In this document: in pieces, positions 1 through 10,900 of the stretch
Position numbering within the stretch: position 1 is the stretch's first letter
Layout of the letters: each line of letters begins with the position of its first letter
Origin: Phialocephala subalpina
Lineage: Eukaryota > Ascomycota > Leotiomycetes > Helotiales > Mollisiaceae
Assembly: GCA_900073065.1 (NCBI GenBank)
Contig: FJOG01000009.1
Span: 499,647-563,646 of the forward strand
Reading direction: 5' to 3'
DNA: 64,000 bases
Notes under the pieces: model-generated
The model's input: the letters and a program-made list of their open reading frames with translations, nothing else
Database searches by the model: none
What the model was told of the DNA's origin: nothing
Made by a program: the position numbers and the translations under genes

Positions 1-1301
1 TAAGTGACAACCAACACACTCAAGAAGAAGACGACTGTCTCAAATGTCTGGAAATGAAGCGTCATAGGTTGGCCAATGATCCAGCCCAGGATGACCAGGA
101 AAGGAGTGACAAGGAGTGCGATTTGCATCGAGCTTCCGATCGCAACACCCATTGCGAGGTCCATCTTGTCTTTCACTGCTACCACAACGGCCGTAACATG
201 CTCAGCAGCATTTCCGACAATCGGGAGGAGGATAAGACCAATGAAGGTCTTCGAGATATGGGCGGTCTCGACGAGAGAGTCGATCGAGTCAACGAGGAAT
301 TCGGCGCAGACGGCGACTGCGATGGTTACGACAACAAGAACGCCGGCGGCAGCCCATGGGCTCAGTTGTGGCTCTTCGTCTGCCTCTCCATCTTCTCCTT
401 CTGCTGCGTTCTCGGCATCAAACAGCGTAGCGTGTGTTCGGAGTTGGAAAATAAGGTAGAGGACGTAGAGGATGAGAAGGATAATGGCTGTGCCGTGAGA
501 AAGGATCAAAATGTTGGCTTCTGAGTCTTCTTGGGACTTTGTGAGAGCGGCATATAGCTGCAAAAGTTAGCCTGTGAAATGGTGGAGGCTCTTGTACGTA
601 CAGTAGCAGGAATAATCAAAGATGCCGCAGCGACGGTCATCAACGAGGACATAGTCGATGCGACAGTCGAGTTAAAATCCTGCTCAATGCCATTCGCGGT
701 GCCGGTCCTAGTATTGTGAATACCACCAGCTAAAAAGCAACATCCAAGCACAAGGAGTATGTTGGACAGGATACTTCCCAACATACTAGATTGCACAATT
801 CTGATTTGCCCTTCTCTCAATGCAACAATACTGACCTATGTCTCGTTAGAAGAGTCCACGCGCATCTAGGTGCACACTTACAATCAGTTCCACAGCATTA
901 CCAAATGTAGCATTCAAAAGACCGCCCATCGTCTGTCCGAGCTTCATGGAGATTTCTTCAGTAGCAAAGGAGAGAACAGCCGCCAACGGAACAATTGCAA
1001 AGAAATTGAGAACGAAAACAACGGTCGGATTCCAGCCCATTGCACCGGCAACTATTCCAAGTGGTACGAATACCAGGAGGATATTAACATAGTTGCTGTA
1101 CAATGTGACTTTAGTAGCTTGCATGATGTTTGCAGGATACCTCACGAACTTGTTTTCACTCTGCATTCCCGCGGTATGATTCTTCTTCAAGAAAAACTCG
1201 AAGAATTCCGTTAGCGAACTCTTCTTCCTCGGCGTTCCATTCTCCTGCCCTGATATCAACCCCGTATTCTCGTTCGCTGCGGTTCCGTTCGGTCCTGCCA
1301 T
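1..1301 (-). CDS. Vacuolar Ca2+/H+ exchanger (CAX family), 3' end outside window
   Basis: Cation/proton antiporter that loads Ca2+ into the vacuole in exchange for protons. Exons 1301-882, 835-602 and 557 to the window edge join in frame (introns 46 and 44 bases, both GT-AG). Visible family signatures are a run of hydrophobic helices, the first cation-selectivity repeat ending GNAVE (residues 144-148), and the second repeat reading [11 protein letters not shown] further on. Between the repeats lies an acidic, Glu-rich loop, as expected for CAX proteins. The end of the coding region lies left of base 1. The start is uncertain: an ATG at 1796 plus a 402-base intron (1388-1789) would add an in-frame basic N-terminal extension. 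The product class is clear from the two repeats; only the N-terminus is open. Confidence 0.93.
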
Positions 1302-3422
1302 GTCGCCTTGTCCGCCTTGCGACGAATTACTCTTCTTTCGAAAGCTTCCCTTCGCTCGCTGGATTTCTTTTCGAAATGGAGGTCCTGCTGCATTTCACCA
1401 AACCGCGGAGGTGGAAAGTTAGCCCAACCACTCCACAATTAAAGAAGGTTCGCCTTGGCCCTTGGCTATATGGCTGTGCTGGCAAATCTACCAAGTCTTG
1501 GAAAGAGTGTCTGGAAAGTGGCAGGTGGTAGCTCGATGTGATATCGCCGGCATCAAGCACACATGCGATGATTTGATTAACTGCAGAGCACAATAGGCTG
1601 GAGAGGGGTAGAAATGCAGCTCGCAGCAGGGCAGCGTATTGTAGATAGTGAGATATCGAAGGGCCGGCGCAGACGGAAGAGAGCTCCCTGGTAGCCAGCA
1701 ATGGGACGCGGAGATGTGACCAATAGCAGATCGAGCGCGAATGCGATTGGGGCAAGATTGGGAAAAGCAAGGGAAGGGTTTGCACTTACACACCATCTTG
1801 GCAACTTTTGCGCGTGGTTGATGGTTCACAAGTGGTTGGAACTTGCTTGTGCTTTCGTCGGGCAAAAAGTGTAGAGCTGCTGCGCCTCGTTCGTCTGCGA
1901 TAAGTGGTACCGTACCGAAGATCAGAACCACCAATTGGAAAATCAGGGACTTGGGGCGTTTTGGAAAGAGGGGCAGAAGTGATTCAGATCGAGTCCCGTG
2001 TGACTGTGACGATGAGAAACGAAGGAGAAAGTTATTAGACTTTGTGAAGGGCGGTCTGATGAATCGATGATGACTGTGGCAGCCGCGACTCGAGGAAGGG
2101 GAAAGCTCTGCTGCAGCTAGGAGATTCGTGATGATTTCGTAGCACGGCGAGAACAGGAAACTCACAGCCAAGACTCAAGTGCGAGCTCTGGACGTTTATA
2201 TGAAAGTACTAGCTGTTCAGCTACCATAGCTCGCATATCTCTGGGTGAATCTTGATTTTGTTGCGCTGGCTTTGAGCTTGGTTTCACTCGGAGCTTATTA
2301 ACCAATGCACTCGAGCACCGTGCCGACCACCTGCATATAAGACATTCCTCCCCTTTCGATGTTTACCACAGTCAATTCTATATATTTACAAAAAAAAAAC
2401 ACTCAGAAGCTCGTCGCAAAACCTTCCCAATTCACTCACTCACTCAACTGCATCACCATCTCCCATCGACACCATCGCGGGACTATCAAACAGAAGCTAT
2501 GGCCATTGGCAGATGTCGCTGACGTACGTCCTTCGGCCGCCAGCTTGGCCCCTTGCACTGCCACTCTCGGCGTCGCTTGGCACGCGACAGCACATTAGCG
2601 TCGTGAAACGGCAGAGCTTAACTGGACCATGATGCAGCTTTCCGACGACTGTGAACACTCAGCAGTGCCAAGACTGAGAGCAAAGAGCAATATCCGACGA
2701 TACCGCTGAAACATTTGAGCCAATTGACTGATTGATGAGGAGAGACGAGATATCTTGATTCTTGATCGAAGTTTGATGTTGAAAGATGTGGCTGTCGTCA
2801 CAATGGGCTGGTTTGATGGTGGAGAGAGCTGTGGAGATCATCCCCTGATATTGTGGAGACTGATATCTGATGTGGATGTGGTGATGTGGATGTGGTGATG
2901 TGGGGGGTTGAGCGGTAAAATCCCAGTGTCAAAATTCGATGGCAGAAAGCTTGGAGAAGCTTGGTAAGACAACAATTTGCTGGGGAAAAGGGCAGAAATG
3001 CCCTCACCAATGCTACCTATCAGGTTGCCGATGGGACGACGTTGACAGGTCTGAGCCCCCGAATGCGATGACTTGGCAAAGCAAAAGTCGCGTCCTCGGC
3101 ATCGATATCGGTCCGAGTCTCCACTGGCCAGTGCTCTTGGCTGCCCGAGTTACTGTACGGTTTGTGGAGGTGAGCTCCCAGAAGTCTTCTCGCAAGACAG
3201 GCAGGTATATCGCCAAAGAAAGAGTTGACTGGACGTCTGAGCCTCGAGCCCAACAACTTGGCAGGCAGAAATTGGTATTGGCATGACCACTATGTAGCAC
3301 AGTGCCATATCCCAACCAAGATCTTCAACTCATGGTTCTTTTGCCTGTCTGGCCCTGGGAATCCATCTATCATCAAGTCGTAATTTCGTGAAGTCGGAAC
3401 TCATAACTCTGCCCGATCCAAA
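1302..3422. other. Intergenic / 5' region of the Ca2+ exchanger
   Basis: No convincing gene. The part nearest the exchanger (1302-1796) may be its first intron and leader exon. A short imperfect tandem repeat built from GATGTGGATGTGGT lies at about 2868-2907. A run of nine A lies near 2391. The open frames here are short and lack recognisable protein character. Confidence 0.6.
2868..2907. repeat. Short imperfect minisatellite (14-base unit)
   Basis: About two and a half copies of a G/T-rich unit, TGATGTGGATGTGG, are directly visible. It sits in a non-coding stretch between the exchanger and STN1. Confidence 0.7.
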
Positions 3423-4582
3423 TCATATCCCCAATGCGTCGTACTTCCCAGCTGCTGCCTTCCTGACAGCCAACGAAGGGTAGTTGATCTTGTTCTTCGA
3501 GCCCAAACTCTCGCCGTCCGTCTCCTTCCTCCTCTTGACAGCTCCATCGAGCGTCTGGACCCTCTCAAGATCCTTCCGCTTCTTGATCTCCCCTGAAAAA
3601 TACTCGTCCCTTTTCAGTGGTCTCTCCAACTGCTTGTCCTTCCTCTCTCTGCCGCGCTGATGCTCCGTCTCTCGCCTCTCCGAAGAGCTCTTGTCCTTCC
3701 CCTTCCCTTTCTCCTCTCTCGCCCGCTTCTGCGACTTCCTCAACTCTCTCTCCCTAATCTTCCTACACCTATCTTCCTCTTCTTTGGTAACAACCCAAGG
3801 CTTCCCCAACACACTATCCCTAAACTCCCGAACCTCATTCCAAGCCTTAACCTCTGCATCCAAGCCCTTTATCACCTCGACCTTGACAATCTCAACCTGC
3901 ATTTCGTCTCGCCAGTTCCGGTGAACCTTCCCCTTAATCTTCACAACACACCCAACGTCAACCTCCTCCCATGGCACAATAGGTTCCTGAACAGAAGGCG
4001 TCTTCTTCTCCCCCTCCTTCTTATCATGCCTATCCCTCACCGCCGCCGCATTCAGCTTCACCTTCCCTTCCCTTCTTTCCTCTTGTTCAACCTTCGCAGC
4101 TTGTGCCCCAATCGCAGCAAGCTGATTCAAATGTTTCGGCATATCGACAATCGTAGAGGGTGCCTCGGGAGGCGCAATAGTTGTGCACTCCACGCAAAAC
4201 CCACTGCTATCATCCAATGTATATATCCTCTTCTCCTTAAACTCATCGACTGCGACCACGACACCAGTGACTTTGACCCATTTTATTGGATGGTTGTTGA
4301 AATGCCAAAGGATTCTCTCTGAATACCAGGATCACAATTAGCACTGTCCGTCTTGCCATTCCAACGAACTGTACAAATAAATCAAGAACATAAGAACTAT
4401 AAAGAAAAGGAAAGGGGAGACATACGCTCACAAAATGCGCCCACCTGCTTCAAAACATGAACATCTCTCGCTCGCAGCGGGACCCACTTCCCAATCGTAG
4501 GGGAGAGCGTATGGCAGTAATCAGGATAAATCGTGAGCTTCGTATTGTCGTCCGGTTTGGAATATGGGAGCGCGGATGTCAT
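3423..4582 (-). CDS. STN1: Stn1-like telomere-capping protein (CST complex subunit)
   Basis: Stn1 binds single-stranded telomeric DNA with Cdc13/Ctc1 and Ten1, protecting ends and controlling fill-in by polymerase alpha. Two exons, 4582-4426 and 4318-3423 (107-base intron, branch TGCTAAT), give 350 residues. The OB-fold signature is clear: an N-terminal YPDYCHTLSPTIGKWVPL block, then FNNHPIKWVKVTGVVVAVDE and RIYTLDDSSG, spanning roughly residues 15-200. The last 130 residues are Lys/Glu/Arg-rich and probably disordered. No winged-helix C-terminal domain is evident, as in many fungal Stn1 proteins. An upstream in-frame ATG at 4630 exists, but 4582 begins the conserved part. POL12, a functional partner of Stn1 in yeast, lies about 30 kb away in this window. 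Confidence 0.88.
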
Positions 4583-4825
4583 GGCATGTTTGTTACTTTT
4601 CCTCCTTTCTCTGTCGTTGACGTTGTACAAAGTAGAGTCGTCGTTTTAGTCTAAAACTTATGTTGACTTCAAAAGCGCGTTGGTGTGGAGACGCGTTTTC
4701 AAATTTCGGACGCGTTAAAAAATCTCGAAGTCAGGCCGATTTTTTTCGCGATGACTCACGACAAAAATAAACGCCGGTCTGTATAGATTTAAATAACAAT
4801 TTCTTATGTCATCAAAGCTCAAATC

Positions 4826-4921
4826 GGTGGTGTGGTGTAATGGTAGCACGTCAGATTGTGGCCGACTACAATCCTCTACAACAGATCTCTGTCAATCTGG
4901 GTTCGATTCCCAGCACCGCCA
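4826..4921 (+). tRNA. tRNA-His (GTG anticodon) with 25-base intron
   Basis: A full cloverleaf can be folded. The acceptor strands are 4826-4832 and 4914-4920 (one G-U pair), the D-arm is GTG/CAC, and the T-arm CTGGG/CCCAG encloses loop TTCGATT. The anticodon GTG is at 4858-4860, preceded by TT and followed by G. A 25-base intron (4862-4886) sits at the canonical position after base 37 and contains CTACAA, which can pair with the anticodon loop as fungal pre-tRNA introns do. The discriminator base is A. The outermost pair of the anticodon stem is a T-T mismatch. Internal A and B boxes are intact. The first T run downstream that could stop pol III is at 4982-4987. Confidence 0.85.
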
Positions 4922-5345
4922 TAGGAGCATAAGAGTTGAGAATTCAAGGGTGGTTCAATTCCACTATGAATTTGAGATTCATTTTTTGGAAATTTTTTGG
5001 GGCTATTCTTCTCTGCAAGTTGTTCCTTCTTCAAAGCCTTCTCTAATTTTTTCTTCCTTTGAAAAAATTGTTAAAATCCCGGCAATTCTCCGCGCTAATG
5101 ATGGTTACTCGAACTTCTCGAAAGGGGTCCACGTGTTGAAGGTCATGTGAGTATCAAAGAAGCTGGGCGTTGAGACCATGAGCAAGGGGACAGAGAATAA
5201 AGGGAGATGGATGCAGTTCTGAATAGAAAAATCATATTCATAAGCATCTCCATATTATGTAGACACCAGGCTCATATCCATCCTGTCCCAATTCCCCCAT
5301 AGACGCCTAGCAATGCAAGACCAGAAGAAATTGTTTCCCCATTCC
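4922..5345. other. Intergenic between tRNA-His and the J-protein
   Basis: Contains T-rich runs just after the tRNA (4982-4987 and 4993-4998) and the likely 3' untranslated region of the J-protein. No other feature seen. Confidence 0.6.
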
Positions 5346-5404
5346 TTAGTTCTTCGTTCTCTTCGATTTCTTAGTGGGCGCCGCCTCACTCTCCTTTCCC
5401 TTCT

Positions 5405-6439
5405 TCAACCGCTTCGCTGCAGCTTGAAATGCTTCCTCCGATGGCTCGCCCTCATCCTCATCCTCAGTAGCTCTCTTCTTGCCCTTCTGCTCTTCGCCTT
5501 CTTCTCCTCACCACCATACTTCGCCTCCAAATGATCGAAGAATGAAGCACCTTGCTTGGCCTGCTTCTTCTGAATCAACGCCATCAACGCATCCTCTCCC
5601 TTAGCTCCTCCCTTCTTCCCAAACAGCTTATCGTGCACCCCGATCTTCTTCGCATACTCCTCTGCCTCCTTACCCTCACTCCTAGCAGCTTTCATCCTCG
5701 CCTCCTTCGCCTTCTCCGTCTCATTCGCATACGCTCTAAAGCTCTGCACATCTCCCTTCTCAATCGCCTCATCAATATACCCCCTAAATCTATCCTCATC
5801 CTCCAGACAATTACTCAACATAATCGTCTCATAGATACCCTGCCACCTCCCCTTGTACTTCTCATAAGCAGCAAGGACGTCATCTTTCTCTTCATCAGAG
5901 TTCTTGTATTGTTTTGAGAAGGCCTCGATGGCGTCAGGGGTGATGATGTCTTTGAATTGCTCGGAGTAGAATTCGGACCAGCTGAAGTCGTCGAAATCGA
6001 TGGATTCGGAGGTTGAGCCGGTGACATCGTAGCGCTTTCTGCGGATGGGGTCGGAGAGAACGGCGTATGCGAAGGCGACTTCTTGGAATTTGGTGTGGGC
6101 TTCGTCTTTCTTGTCTTCGGGAGCCTTGTCTGGATTGTAATGTTAGCAGATGTATGCGGAGAAGGGTTGCTTGTGTTAGTCAGATCCAGCTCCTATCTTG
6201 AGGCGAGAGTCCTGGACTTCATAAATTATGAACATGTAATCTGCAGTTTTGCTGCGTATTAAAGGGAAATTGCACGTACCTGGATGATGCTTCAGCGCAG
6301 CCTTGCGATACGCTGACTTGATATCGTCAGGCGTCGCGGTCTTCTCGAGGCCGAGAACTGCGTATGGTTCTATCTCAGGCGGCTGCTCATCGTCCACCAT
6401 ATCCTCGAGATTGATATCTTTCTTGGTCTTGCGTGGCAT
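5405..6439 (-). CDS. J-domain protein, DNAJC9-like Hsp70 co-chaperone
   Basis: Stimulates Hsp70 ATPase; DNAJC9-type proteins act in the nucleus and, in animals, handle histones. Exons 6439-6280 and 6129-5405 (150-base intron) give 294 residues. The J domain occupies about residues 25-95, with the HPD motif at 52-54 and the YAVLSDPIRRKRYD end. A helical charged domain follows (EAFSKQYKNSDEEKDDVLAAYEKYKGRW). The C-terminus is odd. After a GGEEKKAK stretch the open frame becomes an Arg-rich tail, while the next frame reads a typical acidic/lysine-rich tail that continues to a stop at 5346. That pattern suggests a one-base loss near 5485-5500 or a sequence error. The family assignment does not depend on the tail. 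Confidence 0.87.
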
Positions 6440-7374
6440 GTTGTTTGATTGATGAATGGTGATGAAGAGTTGTGTTGTTGTAGTTATTGACTTTAGGGAG
6501 AGGTTTGGGGAGACGCGACGAGGATCGTTGGCGTCGAGTCGCGTAGATTTGCTGAAGCCTCTCTTCTCCGCCCCGCCACGCAACGCAAATTCTACAACCT
6601 TCACTACCAAGTGTTGCATTCGACAAGGTGCAGGCCCATTACCACATTATAGTATCAAGATGCGTGCAGACTACTGTGCTCAACAATCATTCCGTTCAGA
6701 GGAGGGCTATACCTCGAGCCCCGAATGTCCCAGCTACCTTCGCAGGAAAACTTTGGCATTTGTCGTTCACATTGTTCATCAAGTTTATGGACATACAACG
6801 AAGCAAGTTGCATTAAATGTATATCTTCTGAGTTTTCATCGTTCGTGATTTTACAATTGCATTCCTATGTGAAGCGTGCTTTATGGAAGTCAATTCACGA
6901 CAACGACATTGAGAGATTTGTCAGGTTATCAAGGCATTACCGACAATACAATTCACAGAGTCTCTGAATTTTAGCCCCTGAGAACTCAAACAGTAACATG
7001 GTTATATCAGTATTGCTTTCGGCCGCAGGTTCACAGCCTCTCGTGTTATAGTTGTGCCAATGATACAGTCCGTCTAGCCGACCACTCTTCAAGTTTGGAA
7101 CTCCCCAGCCTTCATCGCACGCCCTCTACAGAATTTTGACCATCTTTAGTGAAAATGGTCGCGATGTTGGTTTTGTGAGCTTTGCTACTGGCTAAGTCAG
7201 CCAGGAGGAAACAGGGTGGCCGGCCAACAGTAGGCCAGGCAGCGCCTCGGGCACAGCAACTTGGGATGGAAAGACCAGCCATACATATCGCAGTATTTTT
7301 TGCTCTTGCTTATTCTGATTTTGTCTCTGTTTACTCAGGTTCTTTTATTTCAATCAGCTTGTGGAGTATCTATC
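6440..7374. other. Divergent promoter region
   Basis: Lies between the divergently transcribed J-protein and the PD-(D/E)XK-like gene. It presumably carries both promoters. No repeats, RNA genes or credible coding stretches seen. Confidence 0.6.
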
Positions 7375-10300
7375 ATGGCTAAGAGCGAGGAAGACCGCTT
7401 GCGTCGAGACCACAAGCTTATGAAACAGCTCAATATCGTCCACAAGCCCGAGCTGTTACCGAGCGACCTCCCAGTTTACCTGGAAGCTACTTTCCGAAAC
7501 CTTCTTCTACTCGGTAAAACGAACTACGAAGAATATGAAGAGAACAATGTGGCCGAAGGGAGGTTACCTCTTTGGAGGAAGAATACAAAAGAACGTGCAA
7601 GAGAAATGTCGGAGACTGCCAGTCGTCTAATTCACGAAAACTCGTCAGAACAAACCTGGCGTCTGAAATTGGAGCCTCTGGCAGATGCCGCGTTTCGTCA
7701 CAACATAGAGTGGTGAGTTCATCTGCGCCGCTCACATTACAAGCACTTGCTAAGATTTACAGCCCTACTTGTCGTGGCCGTCTTTGGAGGAGCGAACTGG
7801 AGGTGTGCACAGAATCGGATGGCCCAATCACAGCTTCTCTGGAGGAAAGACGAGGAGAACGGACACCATGCAAATGTCGGTCCTCGAAATATTCTGGGCT
7901 AAATCTACTCTTTTCAGACAAAGCCGACGAGTTCATTGTATACAACCCCCGGCTTCTACCTGGTCCCGGCCCTCCAGAATTGCCGAAAAGAAAGCCCGAT
8001 CGTGTATATGGTCTTCGGCAGACACCCAATTTCTCGCAGAGACTTAGTACACCCGTCACCCTATTTCGCGAATTCGCTAAAGCAGAAACGCTGAAAGCAA
8101 TCAGTGAAGTTTCGGCGTCTGAGGCTGGAGATTTGCTAGTAGAGGACATTCTCCAAGCTGCACCGTTTAATAGCATAGGAGACCCATTGTTGTTTCCCTT
8201 TCTCGTCATCGAAGCCAAGTCCGAGGAAGGTAGAGGATTTCACAGTTGCGGTATACAGACCGCTTTGCCTTTGTGGGCACTCCTCAAGTTACAAGATCGT
8301 CTTCAAACGCTCACAAGGCCTATGTCCGAACTGGGAGGGCCTCTTGTGTGGTATATTGCATATAGGGGAGATGATTGGCGGGTGTCTGCTTTCTGCGGAA
8401 CATCGTCGGATAGCACGTCCTCTTGTGTAAGTGAAGCCAAGCCATTCTCTATCCTCGTATCGCACAATTCTGCTGGGAAATGACCGGTCAGCTTGACTTA
8501 CATTCAGTCTCTGAATTATAAAGTGCAAGCAGGTCAGCGGTTGCTTGTGGGAAACGAAGTAATACTGATGCAAAAGTAGCAAATCATTGATCTTTGGAGT
8601 GGAAGAGTCTCGTCTCACAACGGTGCCTTGCAATTCCTGCTCATCATGGACTATATATTTGACTGGGCAAGGGATTTGTACAGGCCATCCATCTACCGCC
8701 GGCTTGAATCTCTTTCCAACGCCGACTTCGACGACGACGCAAGCCTAGCTCCTGATAGCGACATCTTCTCTTCGCGGAAACGGCCACATGACGACATGGC
8801 ATCCGAAGCTGACTCGAATATCAGTTTTGATCAAATACCCGAATTGTCAGCCGACGACGAAGAGCTTCTGGCTCCGTGGAAGGAGTATGATGTTCGCCAT
8901 CCTCGGTCTGTGGCACGCAAGGATGTGCTCTGTTTTCGATCAGCCTCTGTGGTACAATGTGCTTTTCAGTGTCTCTATATCACCCGAGACAACATCAGAA
9001 CCCTACTTGCGTCTTATGGCGCCAACCCATCATCTCATAAGAACATGGCGAGGACGGCTCTAGCACTTTTAAAGACGTCACCCTTGAGGATGACGGAGCG
9101 GGCCTTACGTCAAATGGAGGATGCCTGGACTGGTTCGCCCCGTTTCAACAATACGTCTCTTTCGACGCAGTCTCTCGTTGTGAATATTGCTTTTCAGACG
9201 AGCATCTCCGATGAGTGGGATTTGAAGAAGACGATAACGTGCTTCGCCGTGGCTGAAGATGCTCTCGATATCATAAGAGAACTCTCTGCCTTGAAGAGGA
9301 AATCTGCGATCCTTGTCGGGATAGAAAGCACTGCTCCTATACTGGACGACGTCGCATTGCAGAGAGTTCTTGGTGAGTTCAGAGGCCGCTCTGCGGCTGA
9401 CAACATGGTTTGTGCACTTTCAAATCTCCTTGAACAGCTAGGAATCCGAATCGAGCGGCCGATATCCAAAAAGAAATCCCAACATGATGATTACTATGGG
9501 AAATATCTGGCACCTCAAAAGTCAGGAAAATCAGTGAAGACGGCGACGAGAAACGACCCAGATTCGGTCGAGCAGCCTGAAATATCCATCAACGCCTTGT
9601 TGTATAGCCGCAATTCAATTCTATCAAAGCTCGTGATGGGCGTTTATAAACGGCACAGACAACCGGGCACGTTGCAACCAGACAGCTATCCGTATCTCCG
9701 CTTCTCGTCCCGTTTTGAAACGCAGACATCCGCATACCAGGGTATTCGAGTTCCACAAGAATGCAAAGGCATGGTGCCGTGGAAACTACCAACTTCAGAA
9801 CACCGTGCTATCGGACGTCCAGGACTTTACAAAGGAAAGGTTCGTTCAAATGACGATCTTAGGTTTCTTTTGTTACGCGACGAATGCCGAAACCGAACCC
9901 ATTTGTGTATCTACTTCATTGATGACACCTCTGAAGCCCCACCTGGCTACGACTTGCTCTGTGTCTTGCGTCGTTGCATCTCAGAGGCCGCTTTTATCAC
10001 TCTAGACCGCAACGTCGTCTTCCGTATAGACGAGAAAAACGAAATATCCATCACGAATCATTTCAGTGGGCCTGACTGGATACTACCAGTTACAAAAAAT
10101 GCCGCCAAGTCATGGTACAGAGAATTGAAAGGAACACTGCCCGAAGATGATCGTGCAGATCTCGAAGACGTGTCAGATGACGAAGAAGAACAGGTCATTG
10201 AAAGGTTCTCCGATACACCATTCAGTGCCACTCAACAAATGAAAGATCGGAAGAAGCGGCTAGAAAAAGAGGCGTATCAAAAACACCAAGTGAAAGAGGG

Positions 10301-10538
10301 TAAGAAAGCAAAGAAAAAGGACAAGAAAGCACGTCGATCTGCGCCTGTGCCACCAGTTGAAACTACTTGGTCTAGTTCTATAGCAGGAGATAATGAGAGT
10401 GAGAAAGAGGAAGAGGAAGAGGGTCAGCTTGCGTACTCAAAGGAGTTCGACATAGCCTCCATTCTTTCCCAGGCTGCAGGTGATACTCTGACCGAGGATC
10501 AGATGGAACGCTTGATTCGGTTAGGATATTTTGGGTGA
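7375..10538 (+). CDS. Large fungal protein with PD-(D/E)XK nuclease-like core, function unknown
   Basis: Four exons, 7375-7712, 7763-8426, 8508-8522 and 8580-10538, join in frame to 991 residues. Exon 3 is only 15 bases, with a weak GTGCAA donor. The N-terminal part has a C-x2-C motif (CPTCRGRLWRSELE, from residue 113), KPDRVYGL (Asp192) and PFLVIEAKSEEG (Glu263, Lys265). Pro-Asp followed some 70 residues later by Glu-x-Lys after a hydrophobic strand is the PD-(D/E)XK pattern. The downstream helix QTALPLWALLKLQDRL fits the conserved Gln helix of fungal members. The following VSSHNGALQFLLIMDYIFDWARD block belongs to the same family. The last 550 residues are unfamiliar; they end in a Lys-rich segment resembling a nuclear signal and an acidic tail. 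Nuclease activity is not proven. It could be an inactive nuclease-fold protein. Confidence 0.8.
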
Positions 10539-10900
10539 TGACCTCCTGTATTCTGCTTGGGCTGTATGTCTGCTTCTAAGTTCTCCTTGGACTTAAATTT
10601 GCTCGAATTACAATGTTAGCTACTCTTTGACCGCTCTCGATTTCCTCATTTCGATTTCCCATAGTTCAAGTGAACGCTCATTGCCCGCACATATTTCTCA
10701 ACACAAAATGCAACTTATATTAAGTCTAAAATTGTTTATCGTATACTGGCAGTGCCCAATCGCAGCGCTCCATGCAACGCAAAGATTCCCATCCCATAAA
10801 TACATGGTACTAAAAGTATATCCTTCCAATTCTCATCTCCCACTCGCTCCACTTCTCTCCCCTATCCAACACTGAGCTAAGCGAGTCAATGAACTCTCAC
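10539..10900. other. Convergent 3' region
   Basis: Short spacer between two converging genes, holding their 3' untranslated regions. Nothing else seen. Confidence 0.6.

Noticed and set aside
54..524. Long plus-strand open frames opposite the Ca2+ exchanger
   Set aside because: The minus strand encodes clear CAX transmembrane sequence across the same bases; the plus frames are its shadow.
1488..2171. 227-codon minus-strand open frame upstream of the exchanger
   Set aside because: Low-complexity, no domain, and overlaps the probable leader and intron of the exchanger.
3660..4322. 220-codon plus-strand frame opposite STN1
   Set aside because: Leu/Pro-rich antisense reading of the charged Stn1 tail.
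5495..5520. A 25-base intron to explain the J-protein frame change
   Set aside because: GTGAGG...GCAG can be found, but removing it leads into the wrong frame, so a single-base change is the better explanation.
8289..8633. Minus-strand open frame overlapping exon junctions of the PD-(D/E)XK-like gene
   Set aside because: The plus strand has conserved family s motifs on both sides of this stretch; the minus frame has none.
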